Below are positions 1 to 7,363 of a stretch of 34,409 nt of DNA, piece after piece. A program made the translations under genes and the position numbers. The DNA lies in assembly GCA_023425025.1 (NCBI GenBank), contig JAFADG010000059.1, forward strand, positions 1 through 34,409, in the 5' to 3' direction. The DNA is from Bacillota bacterium. GTDB lineage: Bacteria > Bacillota > Clostridia > Christensenellales > Aristaeellaceae. Every line of letters begins with the position of its first letter. Positions within the stretch are counted from its first letter, which is position 1. The notes beneath the pieces are model-generated. The model was not told the origin of the DNA, did no database searches, and saw only the letters and a list, made by a program, of their open reading frames with translations.

Positions 1-4
1 AATT

Positions 5-120
<116 letters not shown>

Positions 121-129
121 TTCCAATCA

Positions 130-161
130 AAGAGCATCTTATTCGAGATGCTCTTTTTTTG
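130..161 (+). terminator. Intrinsic terminator of the rRNA operon
   Basis: A perfect stem (AAGAGCATCT / AGATGCTCTT, loop about 6 nt) is followed by a run of eight T. It lies 10 nt after the 5S 3' end, as expected for the end of an rRNA operon. Confidence 0.93.
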
Positions 162-355
162 CGTGGATCGTGTAGATTGCGCTTTCGAACAATATGCTAT
201 ATGATAGGGGAAGTGTGATAAACAGACCTGCTAATAAAAGTCAAGTAGAATTTCAAGAAAGGTTGTCGGGTGGAAAAGGACATAGTCAAACAAGCCACTG
301 AGCGCATCAAAAGTGCGGAGGCAGTCCTCAAAAAAAGGGCACTATCGATTAAGGA
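162..355. other. Noncoding stretch: rRNA flank and transposase-distal end of the IS
   Basis: No convincing gene. One frame (about 273-358) reads as a short fragment ending in a stop, but it has no start or ribosome site. The probable outer boundary of the IS110 element lies near 217-228, where ATAAACAGACC is an imperfect inverted copy of 1851-1861. Confidence 0.5.
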
Positions 356-1564
356 TTAAGCATCCTCAAGCGCATCCAGATGGGCCTTGACCTTGGCATA
401 GTAGGAACGCAGGAACTTGTTGGCAGATGCCATCATGTAGACACGATAGGGCTTGCCCTCGGCACGTTTCTTGTCCATGAACTGGAAGACTGGTTCATCT
501 GCCGGCGAGTTTTGCAGGATGACACTCATAACCAGAAAGAGTGTCCTTCGCAACGAGGAGGACCCACGCTTGGAGATGCTGCGGCTACGGACATTCATAG
601 TTCCGGACTGGTAAGTCGGCGCGTCAATGCCCGCAAAAGCCACCAACGCCTTCTTAGAGTGGAAGCGGTAGACATCCCCAATCTCAGCCATGAGCTGAGG
701 GCCAAGCGTAGCACCTACCCCAAACATCCCCATGACAACAGGGTATTCCGGCAGGGAGGCAGCCAGAGACAGCATCTGTGCCTGGAGGGCGACAAGGGCA
801 GCAGAAGTCGCTTGTAGTTGAGTGACGGCTTGCTGTACCAGGAGCTTCGCGGTGTCGGTCATCGGCATCACGCTGACATGACCAGCGGATTCAAAGTAGA
901 TGTCCTTCGCCTTCTCCTCACTGAAGTTGTAACCGTGCTTTTTGCACCACTTCTGGTAGCGGCGGGTGAAGGCATCTTGAGAGAGCTTGCTGACGCATTC
1001 GCAATGCCAGAAGGCGGCGATGAAGTCGATCCACTTCTCGCTACCGTCAGCCCGGCGCGGGCTGGTAAAGAGCTTGTTGGCACCCGGGAAGATCTGGTCA
1101 AGCAAGGAAATCAAGTTGTTCTTGAGCATCGTGCGTAGCTTGGAGTATTGCTCGTACTGCCGGTAGCAGTTCTTCAGCATCATCCGAGTATCTTCCTCCG
1201 GGAAGTATTGTGGCAACGAGAGCCAGCGGTCAATGGCATAGTTCGCCAGCTTGATGGCGTCCTTCTTGTCGGTCTTGGCTCGTCTCAAACTGTTGTTACC
1301 GTACTCATGCACCAACATGGGGTTGACTACGGAAACATAAAGCCCCGCATCATGGAGGGCCCATGCGAGAGGCGCATGGTAATTGCCTGTGTACTCCATG
1401 ACCACACGGGTCTCACCGACCAGACTTTTGAGTAGTTTTGCCAGCTCACTCAGTTCACTGTCGGTGTGACGCACTTCAAAGGGGGAGCGCACCACCTCTC
1501 CGAAGGGGCGCATGACTGCAATCATGCTCTTTCCCTTAGAAACATCGATGCCTACGGCGTTCAA
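356..1564 (-). CDS. IS110-family DEDD transposase
   Basis: RNA-guided recombinase of an IS110-type element, 402 aa, the usual length for the family. The N-terminal RuvC-like domain has the DEDD set at D7 (GIDVSK), E57 (MEYTG), D99 and D102 (KTDKKDA). A coiled middle region follows. The C-terminal Transposase_20 domain (about 275-345) contains FGVGATLGPQL and YQSGTM, where S319 lies in the QSG motif expected to hold the catalytic serine. Translation most likely starts at a TTG (1562-1564) with GGAGG seven bases upstream. The frame is intact, so the element may be active. No passenger gene is evident inside the element. Family assignment is secure; the subgroup is inferred from the flank lengths. 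Confidence 0.95.
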   Translation of the reverse strand: MNAVGIDVSKGKSMIAVMRPFGEVVRSPFEVRHTDSELSELAKLLKSLVGETRVVMEYTGNYHAPLAWALHDAGLYVSVVNPMLVHEYGNNSLRRAKTDKKDAIKLANYAIDRWLSLPQYFPEEDTRMMLKNCYRQYEQYSKLRTMLKNNLISLLDQIFPGANKLFTSPRRADGSEKWIDFIAAFWHCECVSKLSQDAFTRRYQKWCKKHGYNFSEEKAKDIYFESAGHVSVMPMTDTAKLLVQQAVTQLQATSAALVALQAQMLSLAASLPEYPVVMGMFGVGATLGPQLMAEIGDVYRFHSKKALVAFAGIDAPTYQSGTMNVRSRSISKRGSSSLRRTLFLVMSVILQNSPADEPVFQFMDKKRAEGKPYRVYMMASANKFLRSYYAKVKAHLDALEDA

Positions 1565-1850
1565 TCACATTCCTCCACATTCGTTGATGCGCAATTGGCG
1601 ACCATCGTTTACTCGCTGCCGATTCAATCTACTGTGTGACACGAACGCTCCGGCTTCCCGGTGGCTCAACCTGCTTAAATCGAACGCTACAGTGAGAGGA
1701 TGGCTGACAGTCTGTTTAACGGACGTATTAGCCCAAGGAATTTGCCGTCAGACCAATTAGCCCCCTCATTGTAGCTTAGGCATGAGACGGAATGAAGCAC
1801 GCCTGGCTGACGTGCTTCATCCGGCAAATACATTGTAGTAGAAATTTGTG
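1565..1850 (-). ncRNA. Candidate IS110 bridge (guide) RNA region
   Basis: This is the noncoding stretch upstream of the transposase, where IS110-group elements encode a structured bridge RNA. Seen directly: a 10-bp perfect stem (1792-1801 with 1811-1820, 9-nt loop), an enclosing 8-bp stem (ATTTGCCG at 1740-1747 with CGGCAAAT at 1822-1829), and a repeated octamer CATTGTAG at 1767-1774 and 1831-1838. The nested stems suggest a folded RNA. I cannot assign the target-binding and donor-binding loops by eye, and the RNA ends are unknown. Confidence 0.4.
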
Positions 1851-1893
1851 GGCCTGTTTATAACTGCGGATAATCTATGTAAGGAGAGAAAAC

Positions 1894-2430
1894 ATGAACA
1901 ATATGAAAAAAGTTGTTGTATATAAGTCAAAAACTGGTTTTACTGAAAAGTATGCACATTGGATTGCGGAAAACTTACATTGTGATGCCGTATGTTTGGA
2001 GAGATTCGTTATTTCAGAAGCGGCTCAGTATGATGTCATTATATTCGGAGGAGGTATACATGCAGGGAGAATAAATGGTATAAAGTTTATTAAGAACAAT
2101 GTATTACTACTAGCAAAAAAGAAAATCATCGTATTTGCTACTGGAGCAACTCCTTCCATTAGCGAAGAAGTCGAAAGGTTTAGAAAAGATAACATCCCCG
2201 ATGGCATGGATATAGCGTTTTTCTATTTTCAAAGCGGTATGAATTATGCAAGGATGGGTGGCGCTGATAAACTGCTAATGGGAATGCTGAAAGCCGTCCT
2301 GAGCGTCAAAAAGAGCAAATCTGATATTGAACAAGGTACAATAAATGCAATCGAAAATTCTTATGATTATTCAAGTCAAAGTCAAATTGAACCGTTGATT
2401 AATTTTGTTGATACGATTCAATGTACTTAA
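1894..2430 (+). CDS. Flavodoxin-like protein
   Basis: Small FMN-binding electron-transfer or oxidoreductase protein, 178 aa. The N-terminus (KKVVVYKSKTGFTEKYA) is the beta1/phosphate-binding loop of flavodoxins with the T-x-G-x-T-like element. The following VIIFGGGIHAGRING block matches the flavodoxin_5/HemG-like group, in which this segment contacts the isoalloxazine ring. AAGGAG lies 7-8 nt before the first ATG; a second ATG three codons later is also possible. There is no signal peptide or membrane segment. The gene is visibly AT-rich with A/T-ending codons, unlike the GC-rich genes from 3.3 kb on. It also lies between the IS and a duplicated 5S end, so it was probably acquired horizontally. 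The partner and substrate are unknown. Confidence 0.85.
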   Translation: MNNMKKVVVYKSKTGFTEKYAHWIAENLHCDAVCLERFVISEAAQYDVIIFGGGIHAGRINGIKFIKNNVLLLAKKKIIVFATGATPSISEEVERFRKDNIPDGMDIAFFYFQSGMNYARMGGADKLLMGMLKAVLSVKKSKSDIEQGTINAIENSYDYSSQSQIEPLINFVDTIQCT

Positions 2431-2530
2431 TGAATGAAACAGGAAGCTATCAAGCTCCAATTTATCGGCTAAAGCGCAATAATACAGTGGCTAAATGCTT
2501 TCCTTTGACAAGGGAGGACTTTGGATACCT

Positions 2531-2577
2531 GCTATGCTTAGCTTGGTACGGCATGGAGACTAGGTCGCCGCCGGATT
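2531..2577 (+). pseudogene. 5S rRNA 3'-end remnant
   Basis: The sequence GGAGACTAGGTCGCCGCCGGATT differs by one base from the 3' end of the intact 5S gene (100-122), and the preceding 25 or so bases are recognisably similar (CTTAGCTTGGTACGGC against CTTGGCTGGACACGGC). The 5' half is not a functional 5S. Faint similarity may extend back to about 2484, so this is either a decayed second 5S gene or a 3'-end duplication made when DNA was inserted. A 5S-type terminator follows it, as at the intact copy. Confidence 0.75.
2561..2577 (+). repeat. 17-bp direct repeat, right copy
   Basis: Exact second copy of TAGGTCGCCGCCGGATT from 106-122. Together the copies bracket about 2.45 kb containing the IS110 element and the flavodoxin-like gene, in the manner of attachment-site repeats at the 3' end of an RNA gene. 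Confidence 0.85.
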
Positions 2578-2584
2578 TTAAATG

Positions 2585-2616
2585 AAGAGCAGTTGAGAAG
2601 TCAAGTGCTCTTTTTT
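2585..2616 (+). terminator. Intrinsic terminator after the 5S remnant
   Basis: The stem AAGAGCA/TGCTCTT continues inward with TTGA/TCAA and is followed by six T. Its outer arm matches that of the terminator after the intact 5S gene, so the duplication included the terminator. Confidence 0.85.
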
Positions 2617-2620
2617 GTAC

Positions 2621-2654
2621 AAAAAAGGGCCGTGCTCTTGGAGGGAGCACGGCC
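2621..2654 (-). terminator. Intrinsic terminator of the coat-protein operon
   Basis: A 10-bp stem (GGCCGTGCTC at 2628-2637 with GAGCACGGCC at 2645-2654) has a run of A at 2621-2626, which is the U-tract on the minus strand. It closes the two minus-strand coat genes back to back with the preceding plus-strand terminator. Confidence 0.9.
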
Positions 2655-2664
2655 GCCTTTGGGT

Positions 2665-2913
2665 TTAGCTTTGCAGCTGCATTTTGGTCTGCTGAACTTC
2701 GTCATCCTTTGCTATAACGGCAGGCTTGTAATACCCCTTTGTCTGGGCAAGCTTGTACAGCTCGTACTGCGAGGCCTCGCACTTGTCCCTGATCTGCTGA
2801 ATCGTGGTGCGGAGCATGGGATTGGCGCATTCGGAAATGGTGTTGGCATAAAAGGTGAGACTGCTTTTCACCGAAGCCAGCGCATCGTTTACCATAGCTT
2901 TTTCCTGAAACAT
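2665..2913 (-). CDS. CotF-family spore coat protein
   Basis: Small helical protein of the Coat_F family, 82 aa, which in Bacilli and Clostridia is associated with the spore coat. The family pattern is clear: an N-terminal EKAMVNDALASVKSSL helix, SECANPMLRTTIQQIRDKCE, then YELYKLAQTKGYYKPA near the C-terminus. No signal peptide or membrane helix. GGAGG lies 8 nt before the ATG. It follows another CotF-like gene by 13 nt, so the two form a small operon that ends at the terminator at 2621-2654. Expression in the mother cell during sporulation is the usual pattern for the family, but I did not find a convincing sigma-E or sigma-K promoter. Confidence 0.9.
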   Translation of the reverse strand: MFQEKAMVNDALASVKSSLTFYANTISECANPMLRTTIQQIRDKCEASQYELYKLAQTKGYYKPAVIAKDDEVQQTKMQLQS

Positions 2914-2926
2914 ATTTCTTTCCTCC

Positions 2927-3166
2927 TTACTGCAGGAATGACATGAGTTGCTGCTTTGTGCTCTGGGCGTCCTGTGCGGATTTTTGGAAGTATGCTTTCA
3001 CTTGGGGATCCGTCGCCTGCTGGGCGTAGGATTGCATCTTTTGATAAGCTGTTTCATGGGCACCGATGAGATGCCTGAGGTTTTGCAGCTCTATTTGGTT
3101 CAGTTGCGACACGGTAAGACACCTTCCCTTGCTGTTGAGATTTTCAATGCTAGTATTGCTTTTCAT
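2927..3166 (-). CDS. CotF-like coat protein, N-terminal type
   Basis: Short helical protein, 79 aa from the preferred ATG at 3166, which has GAGG about 5 nt upstream; the frame stays open to 3220 but without a better start. The segment LTVSQLNQIELQNLRHLIGA followed by YAQQATDPQVKAYFQK resembles the N-terminal half of clostridial CotF-type proteins, a ferritin-like helical hairpin with conserved E and H. The downstream gene supplies the other half-type, and split or paired small CotF proteins are common in Clostridia. Both are probably spore coat components. The assignment rests on pattern resemblance. Confidence 0.8.
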   Translation of the reverse strand: MKSNTSIENLNSKGRCLTVSQLNQIELQNLRHLIGAHETAYQKMQSYAQQATDPQVKAYFQKSAQDAQSTKQQLMSFLQ

Positions 3167-3247
3167 GGCCGCCTCATACATGAAAAAACAAATTCCGATG
3201 GATTTTGATACCGAATTCAAAGATCATTTTTGCAATAGCAAGAAAAA

Positions 3248-3278
3248 GGGGAGCTGCAGGGCGCCAGCTAAAACCCCG
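3248..3278 (+). promoter_or_regulatory. Hairpin in the leader of the importer operon
   Basis: GGGGAGCTG and CAGCT/CCCC arms enclose CAGGGCGC, giving a 9-bp stem with a 4-nt A bulge on the 3' side. It lies in the 244-nt gap between the divergent coat genes and the permease. It could be part of a regulatory RNA, or of a DNA site if transcription starts downstream. I do not recognise it as a known riboswitch. Confidence 0.35.
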
Positions 3279-3332
3279 ATCCTGCTACTGCGCAATTTTT
3301 TCTGGTACGCGCTTGGGCATTTCTTTTATTCC

Positions 3333-3346
3333 GTTGCCATGGCAAC
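3333..3346. promoter_or_regulatory. Perfect 14-bp palindrome, candidate operator
   Basis: GTTGCCATGGCAAC is a perfect palindrome upstream of the importer operon, about 20 nt before a TATATT box (3367-3372) that has no good -35. The position would suit a repressor or activator site for a metal- or molybdate-responsive regulator. The ATG in its centre (3339) is also a possible start for the permease, so the two readings compete. Confidence 0.4.
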
Positions 3347-3410
3347 AGATAAGCCGTCCCTTTTGCTATATTCTGTTCATGCAAATATCCGTGCGCATGG
3401 ACAAAAGGAT

Positions 3411-4436
3411 GTGATTTCTATCGGGCATCGTTCCTCCAGGCAGACGTTTTGCCTGGCAGGTCTATCCGTACTTCTGCTGGCTGCCTTTTTGATATCCTTT
3501 GCCTTGGGCAAGTATCCCGTGCCGCTGACGGACTTGCCGAAAGTGATCCTGTCCAAAATTTTTGCCGTGGAAAAAACCTGGAGCGACGCGGCGGAGGCCG
3601 TTATCCTGCAAATACGCCTGCCAAGGGTGCTGGCGGCCATGATGATCGGCGCGGCTTTGTCCGGCGCCGGCGTGGCCTATCAGAGCTTGTTTCAAAACCC
3701 CATGGTTTCGCCGGATGTGTTGGGCGCTTCTGCCGGCGCCGGCTTTGGGGCCGCCATGGGCATTACGCTGTCCTTGGGCTTTATGGGAATCACCCTGGCC
3801 GCTTTTCTCTTTGGCATTGCGGCCGTAGCGGTGGCCTACTTCATCAGCATCCGCATTAAACAGGACCCTGCCTTTGGGATGGTATTGGCTGGGATCATGG
3901 TGGGATCGCTGTTCACATCCGGCATATCCTACCTCAAGCTCATCGCCGACCCCAACGACATGCTTCCGGCCATTACATATTGGCTGATGGGCAGCCTTGC
4001 TTCCATCCGCAATCAGGATATACGCTTTGCCGCTGTGCCGATGCTGGTGGGGCTGGTACCGCTTTTGCTCCTGCGCTGGCGGCTGAACGTACTGACCATG
4101 GGTGAGGAGGAGGCCCGCTCTCTTGGCATCCATACGGGAAGGCTTCGGCTGGCGGTAGTATGCTGCGCCACCATCGCCACCTCCGCCGGCGTGGCCATCA
4201 GCGGCATGATCGGCTGGGTCGGTTTGGTGATTCCCCACTTGGCCAGGCATTTGATCGGCAGCGACAACCGCGTGCTGGTGCCGGCCAGCATGCTCTTGGG
4301 CGGCAGCTTTTTACTGGCGGTGGATACATTGGCCAGGATGATCACCACCTCGGAGATTCCCTTGGGGATATTGACTTCCTTTGTGGGCGCGCCGTTTTTC
4401 CTGTTTTTGATGCTAAGGGGACGGCACACGGCATGA
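3411..4436 (+). CDS. FecCD-family ABC importer permease
   Basis: Membrane subunit of a type II (BtuCD-like) ABC importer for metal chelates or oxyanions. From GTG 3411 it has 341 aa, the normal family length, with about ten hydrophobic helices starting at LAGLSVLLLAAFLISFALG. Family motifs are present: RLPRVLAAMMIGAALSGAG, QNPMVSPDVLGASAGAGFGA and GMIGWVGLVIPHLARHLIG, the last being the loop that contacts the ATPase. The start is unsure. The frame is open to 3066, the GTG has poor Shine-Dalgarno spacing, and ATG 3339 would add 24 residues but lies inside a palindrome. The stop overlaps the ATPase start (ATGA). With XdhC and a molybdenum hydroxylase downstream, I infer molybdate or tungstate as cargo, as for MolB of Haemophilus; iron-chelate import is the alternative. 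Confidence 0.9.
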   Translation: MISIGHRSSRQTFCLAGLSVLLLAAFLISFALGKYPVPLTDLPKVILSKIFAVEKTWSDAAEAVILQIRLPRVLAAMMIGAALSGAGVAYQSLFQNPMVSPDVLGASAGAGFGAAMGITLSLGFMGITLAAFLFGIAAVAVAYFISIRIKQDPAFGMVLAGIMVGSLFTSGISYLKLIADPNDMLPAITYWLMGSLASIRNQDIRFAAVPMLVGLVPLLLLRWRLNVLTMGEEEARSLGIHTGRLRLAVVCCATIATSAGVAISGMIGWVGLVIPHLARHLIGSDNRVLVPASMLLGGSFLLAVDTLARMITTSEIPLGILTSFVGAPFFLFLMLRGRHTA

Positions 4437-5209
4437 GTATGGAGGTGAAGGATGTTTATTGCCGCTATGGCCGCAGTGAGATACTGAAAGGAATCTCGTT
4501 CTGCCTGCATCGAGGGGAGGTGCTGTTCATTCTCGGGCAAAACGGGGCGGGGAAAAGCACGCTGCTCAAGTGCATGCTGGGTCTTCATAAAAGCTATGAA
4601 GGTAATATCCTTCTTGACGGGCAGGACATCCGGCGCTTTTCCCCCCAGCAGATGGCCCGGAGGACGGCCTATATTCCCCAGACCCATCAGCCAAGGTTCG
4701 ATTACCCGGTGATGGAAGTGGTGCTCATGGGGGCGGCCTCCTCCATACGTGCCTTTTCCGCGCCCGGCTCGAAAATGAAGCATAAGGCGGAGCAAGTGCT
4801 TGGCGAACTGAATATCTCCCACTTGAAGGATAGGGGGTATATGCACATCAGCGGCGGAGAGAGGCAGCTGGCCATCATCGCCAGGGCGCTGATGCAGGAG
4901 GCTTCCATACTGCTGATGGACGAACCTGTTTCCAGCCTGGATTTTGGCAATCAGCAGCGGGTGCTGGCGGCGGCCAGGACACTTTCCAAACGCGGGTATG
5001 GGGTGGCCATTACCTCCCACCATCCGGAACACGCCTTTTTGTACGCTGACCGGGTGCTGGTGCTGGAAGGGGGAAGCGTGGCCGCGCTGGGCACGCCTGC
5101 GCAAGTGCTGACAGAAGCGCTGCTCAAGAGAATTTACGGCATACCCGTCAGGCTCATAGACTGCGTGACGGACCAAGAGACGGTACGCTTGTGCTATCCG
5201 GCCAAATAA
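4433..5209 (+). CDS. ABC importer ATPase, FecE/BtuD type
   Basis: Nucleotide-binding subunit of the importer, 258 aa. Seen in order: Walker A GQNGAGKST (35-43), a Q-loop region (YIPQTHQ), signature ISGGERQ, Walker B ILLMDEP, D-loop SSLD and the H-loop histidine in TSHHPEHA. The start ATG overlaps the permease stop by 4 nt, so the two are translationally coupled. The permease, this ATPase and the following binding protein form one transport unit. A long open frame begins upstream at 4160, but the first 91 codons are out-of-frame permease sequence. Substrate choice lies with the other subunits. Confidence 0.95.
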   Translation: MSMEVKDVYCRYGRSEILKGISFCLHRGEVLFILGQNGAGKSTLLKCMLGLHKSYEGNILLDGQDIRRFSPQQMARRTAYIPQTHQPRFDYPVMEVVLMGAASSIRAFSAPGSKMKHKAEQVLGELNISHLKDRGYMHISGGERQLAIIARALMQEASILLMDEPVSSLDFGNQQRVLAAARTLSKRGYGVAITSHHPEHAFLYADRVLVLEGGSVAALGTPAQVLTEALLKRIYGIPVRLIDCVTDQETVRLCYPAK

Positions 5210-5251
5210 GCCAGGTAGGCACAAGCAGCGATAAGAAAGGAAAGAAACCAC

Positions 5252-6316
5252 ATGAAAAAAAGATGTATGCTGCTGGTATGTGCCATGGTATTGGGGATAT
5301 CGTTGGGATGCTTCAGCGCGGCCTTGGCAGAAGGCACCCGCAATTTCACCGATTCGGCGGGCAGGCAGGTGGAACTCCCGGCGTCCATACAGCGGATCGC
5401 CCCATCGGGCCAGCTGGCGCAGATTGTGCTGTACAGCCTGTGCCCTGACAGGCTCATCGGCTGGTCTGCAAAGCCGGGCGCCGCCCTTTTGCCCTATCTG
5501 CCGGAAGCCATGATGGAGTTGCCGGTATTCGGGCAGTTTTACGGCAAAAACATGAGCCTGAACCTGGAAGCTCTGATGGCGGCCAGGCCCGATGTCATCA
5601 TCGATATCGGGGAAAGGAAAGCCACCATCCGCGAGGATATGGACGGCATTGCGCAGCAAACGGGCATCCCAGTAATATTTATCGAGGCAACATTGGAAAC
5701 AATGCCCGCGGCGTATGAAACGCTGGGCGGGCTTATGGGCATGGAAAAGGATGCGGCGGAGCTTTCCCAATACGCCTTGGAAACGGTGGAAGAAGCGGAA
5801 CAGCTCAGCGCCGCCGTTGCAGCGGAAAACCGGGTGCGCGTGTACTACGCCGAGGGAGACGACGGCCTGACCACCGATCCTTCCGGCTCCATCCATGCCG
5901 ATGTCATCGATTTGGTGGGGGCTGTGAACGTGGCGGATATCGCGCTGGGAAGCGGCTCGGGTATGAACCCCGTTTCCATGGAACAGGTATTGTTGTGGCA
6001 GCCGGATGTTGTATTGTTCGCTCCGGGAGATGCATATGAAGCGGCGGCAAGCGACCCGCTGTGGCTACAGTTGAGGGCAGTCAAAGAAGGCCGGTTTTAT
6101 GAAATCCCCGGCGCGCCCTTTCACTGGCTGGGCCGGCCGCCGGCGGTGAACAGGCTGCTGGGCATCAAATGGCTGGGAAACCTGTTGTATCCGGAAGTTT
6201 TTGTGTACGACATGGCCGCGCAGGCGCAGACGTTCTACAGGCTGTTCTATCATTACGAATTGAGCGATCAGGCGGCCAGGGAACTGATGGCCCATTCCAC
6301 CTATCCGGACAGGTAA
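5252..6316 (+). CDS. ABC importer substrate-binding protein
   Basis: Extracytoplasmic binding protein of the TroA/FepB-like (cluster A) fold, 354 aa. It has a signal peptide (MKKR, hydrophobic core, cleavage expected after AALA) and no canonical lipobox, although a cysteine sits in SLGCFS. The mature start NFTDSAGRQVELPASIQRI is the classic beginning of these proteins. MSLNLEALMAARPDVIIDIG, the long bridging helix region (about 160-190) and PHW-type IPGAPFHWLGRPPAVNR follow. GAAAGGAAAG lies upstream of the ATG. It is 42 nt after the ATPase and 5 nt before xdhC. The RPPAVNRLLG pattern and the XDH neighbourhood suggest an oxyanion such as molybdate; this is inferred and not proven by residues I can see. 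Confidence 0.9.
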   Translation: MKKRCMLLVCAMVLGISLGCFSAALAEGTRNFTDSAGRQVELPASIQRIAPSGQLAQIVLYSLCPDRLIGWSAKPGAALLPYLPEAMMELPVFGQFYGKNMSLNLEALMAARPDVIIDIGERKATIREDMDGIAQQTGIPVIFIEATLETMPAAYETLGGLMGMEKDAAELSQYALETVEEAEQLSAAVAAENRVRVYYAEGDDGLTTDPSGSIHADVIDLVGAVNVADIALGSGSGMNPVSMEQVLLWQPDVVLFAPGDAYEAAASDPLWLQLRAVKEGRFYEIPGAPFHWLGRPPAVNRLLGIKWLGNLLYPEVFVYDMAAQAQTFYRLFYHYELSDQAARELMAHSTYPDR

Positions 6317-6321
6317 GGTGC

Positions 6322-7320
6322 ATGCAAAGCTTTCTTCGCCAATGGAAAAAGGCGCTGGATGGCGAACAAAACGTGGCTGTGACCACCGTCATAAACGGCC
6401 TGGGATCGCGGCCCAGGGAAAACGGCGCGCAGATGCTGGTAAAGCCATCCGGGCAGATCGTGGATACCGTGGGAGGCGGCCGGTTGGAGGCGGATGTGAT
6501 TGCCTGCGCGATGAAGGCGCTGGACGATCATGCCTCCAGCATGCACCACTTTGACCTAACGGGGCAGGACGCCTTGGGTACCGATATGATTTGCGGTGGA
6601 ACGGGCGACGTCCTGGTTTACCATTCCGGCATGCAGGATGCGGGCGTTCTTGGAAAAATGCTGGAATGGGAAGAAGTCAGCGGATGGCTTTGCTATCCGG
6701 TGGACACAAATGAGGGCATATCCTTCCTGCCGGAATCGGGGCCGGCTTTGGGCAGCCCGGTACTGGATAAAGAGGCAGCGCCAGCGTGTGATGATCAAGA
6801 GCTGGCGCTTGTTCGAAAGGAGGGGCGCCGGTACTTGATCCAGCGCGTCACGACACAGGGTAGATTGCACATCATGGGCGCGGGACATGTCTCCCTGGAG
6901 ATTGCGAAGATGGCCCATCTGGTGGGGATGGATTGCATTGTGTTTGATGACCGGCAGGAGTTTGTAAACCGGGAGAGGTTCCCTCATGCCAGGTGCGTGC
7001 TTCTCAAGGATATGGCCTACCCGCCGCAAATGGAGCTTGGCCCCAAGGACATGATTGCTATCGTTACCAGAGGGCATATGTACGACATGCAAAACCTGGC
7101 GTGGGCCCTTGACACAAAGGCGGGCTACATTGGTATGATCGGCAGCCGCAGAAAAAGCGCGATGATCTTTGAAGCATTAATGGGAAAGGGCGTTGCCAAA
7201 GGCCGTATCAGTCAGGTACATACGCCTATCGGGCTGGATATCGGCGCGCAAACTCCCCAGGAAATCGGTGTGGCCATCGTGGCGGAGCTGATCGCCTTCA
7301 AACATAAGAAACTCTCGTAA
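6322..7320 (+). CDS. XdhC/CoxI-family molybdenum hydroxylase maturation protein
   Basis: Cytosolic chaperone that binds and helps sulfurate and insert the molybdenum cofactor into xanthine-dehydrogenase-type enzymes; 332 aa from ATG 6322 with AAGG just upstream. The N-terminal XdhC_CoxI domain includes VTTVINGLGSRPRENGAQML and the glycine-rich DTVGGGRLEADV. The C-terminal XdhC_C Rossmann domain starts at LHIMGAGHVSLEIAK (G-x-G-x-x-S) and ends with IGMIGSRRK and HTPIGLDIGAQTPQEIGVAI, the family signature. It begins 5 nt after the binding protein, so importer and maturation factor share an operon; this is the main link between the importer and molybdenum. A shared terminator separates it from the convergent Crp/Fnr gene. 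Confidence 0.93.
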   Translation: MQSFLRQWKKALDGEQNVAVTTVINGLGSRPRENGAQMLVKPSGQIVDTVGGGRLEADVIACAMKALDDHASSMHHFDLTGQDALGTDMICGGTGDVLVYHSGMQDAGVLGKMLEWEEVSGWLCYPVDTNEGISFLPESGPALGSPVLDKEAAPACDDQELALVRKEGRRYLIQRVTTQGRLHIMGAGHVSLEIAKMAHLVGMDCIVFDDRQEFVNRERFPHARCVLLKDMAYPPQMELGPKDMIAIVTRGHMYDMQNLAWALDTKAGYIGMIGSRRKSAMIFEALMGKGVAKGRISQVHTPIGLDIGAQTPQEIGVAIVAELIAFKHKKLS

Positions 7321-7329
7321 TGTATGCAT

Positions 7330-7363
7330 AAAACCGGATGCGGCTGTCACCGTACCCGGTTTT
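7330..7363. terminator. Bidirectional terminator between xdhC and the Crp/Fnr gene
   Basis: AAAACCGG (7330-7337) pairs with CCGGTTTT (7356-7363) around an 18-nt loop, giving T-rich 3' arms on both strands. It overlaps the last codons of the minus-strand regulator gene. Confidence 0.7.

Larger units (their letters stand above)
217..1862 (-). mobile_element. IS110-family insertion sequence (approximate ends)
   Basis: The element is defined by its DEDD transposase (356-1564, minus strand) with long noncoding flanks. An 11-bp imperfect inverted repeat (218-228 and 1851-1861, 10 of 11 matching) is my best guess for the boundaries. IS110 elements often lack true terminal inverted repeats and do not leave classical target duplications, so the ends are uncertain by tens of bases. 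The longer noncoding flank is on the 5' side of the transposase, which fits the IS110 group (guide RNA upstream) better than IS1111 (downstream). The element sits between a 5S gene and an AT-rich accessory gene. Confidence 0.7.

Noticed and set aside
290..302. GCCACTG resembling the cobalamin riboswitch B12 box
   Set aside because: It lies in the IS flank with no supporting structure and no cobalamin gene downstream.
273..358. Possible gene fragment reading EKDIVKQATERIKSAEAV
   Set aside because: Too short, with no start or ribosome site, and within or beside the IS flank; it cannot be assigned to a gene.
3167..3410. Moco or cobalamin riboswitch before the importer
   Set aside because: I looked for the conserved cores of both classes and did not find them; only generic hairpins are present.
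4013..5896. A 627-codon open frame on the minus strand
   Set aside because: It lies opposite three well-supported importer genes, has the histidine/glycine/arginine-rich composition of a shadow frame in GC-rich DNA, and shows no family motifs.
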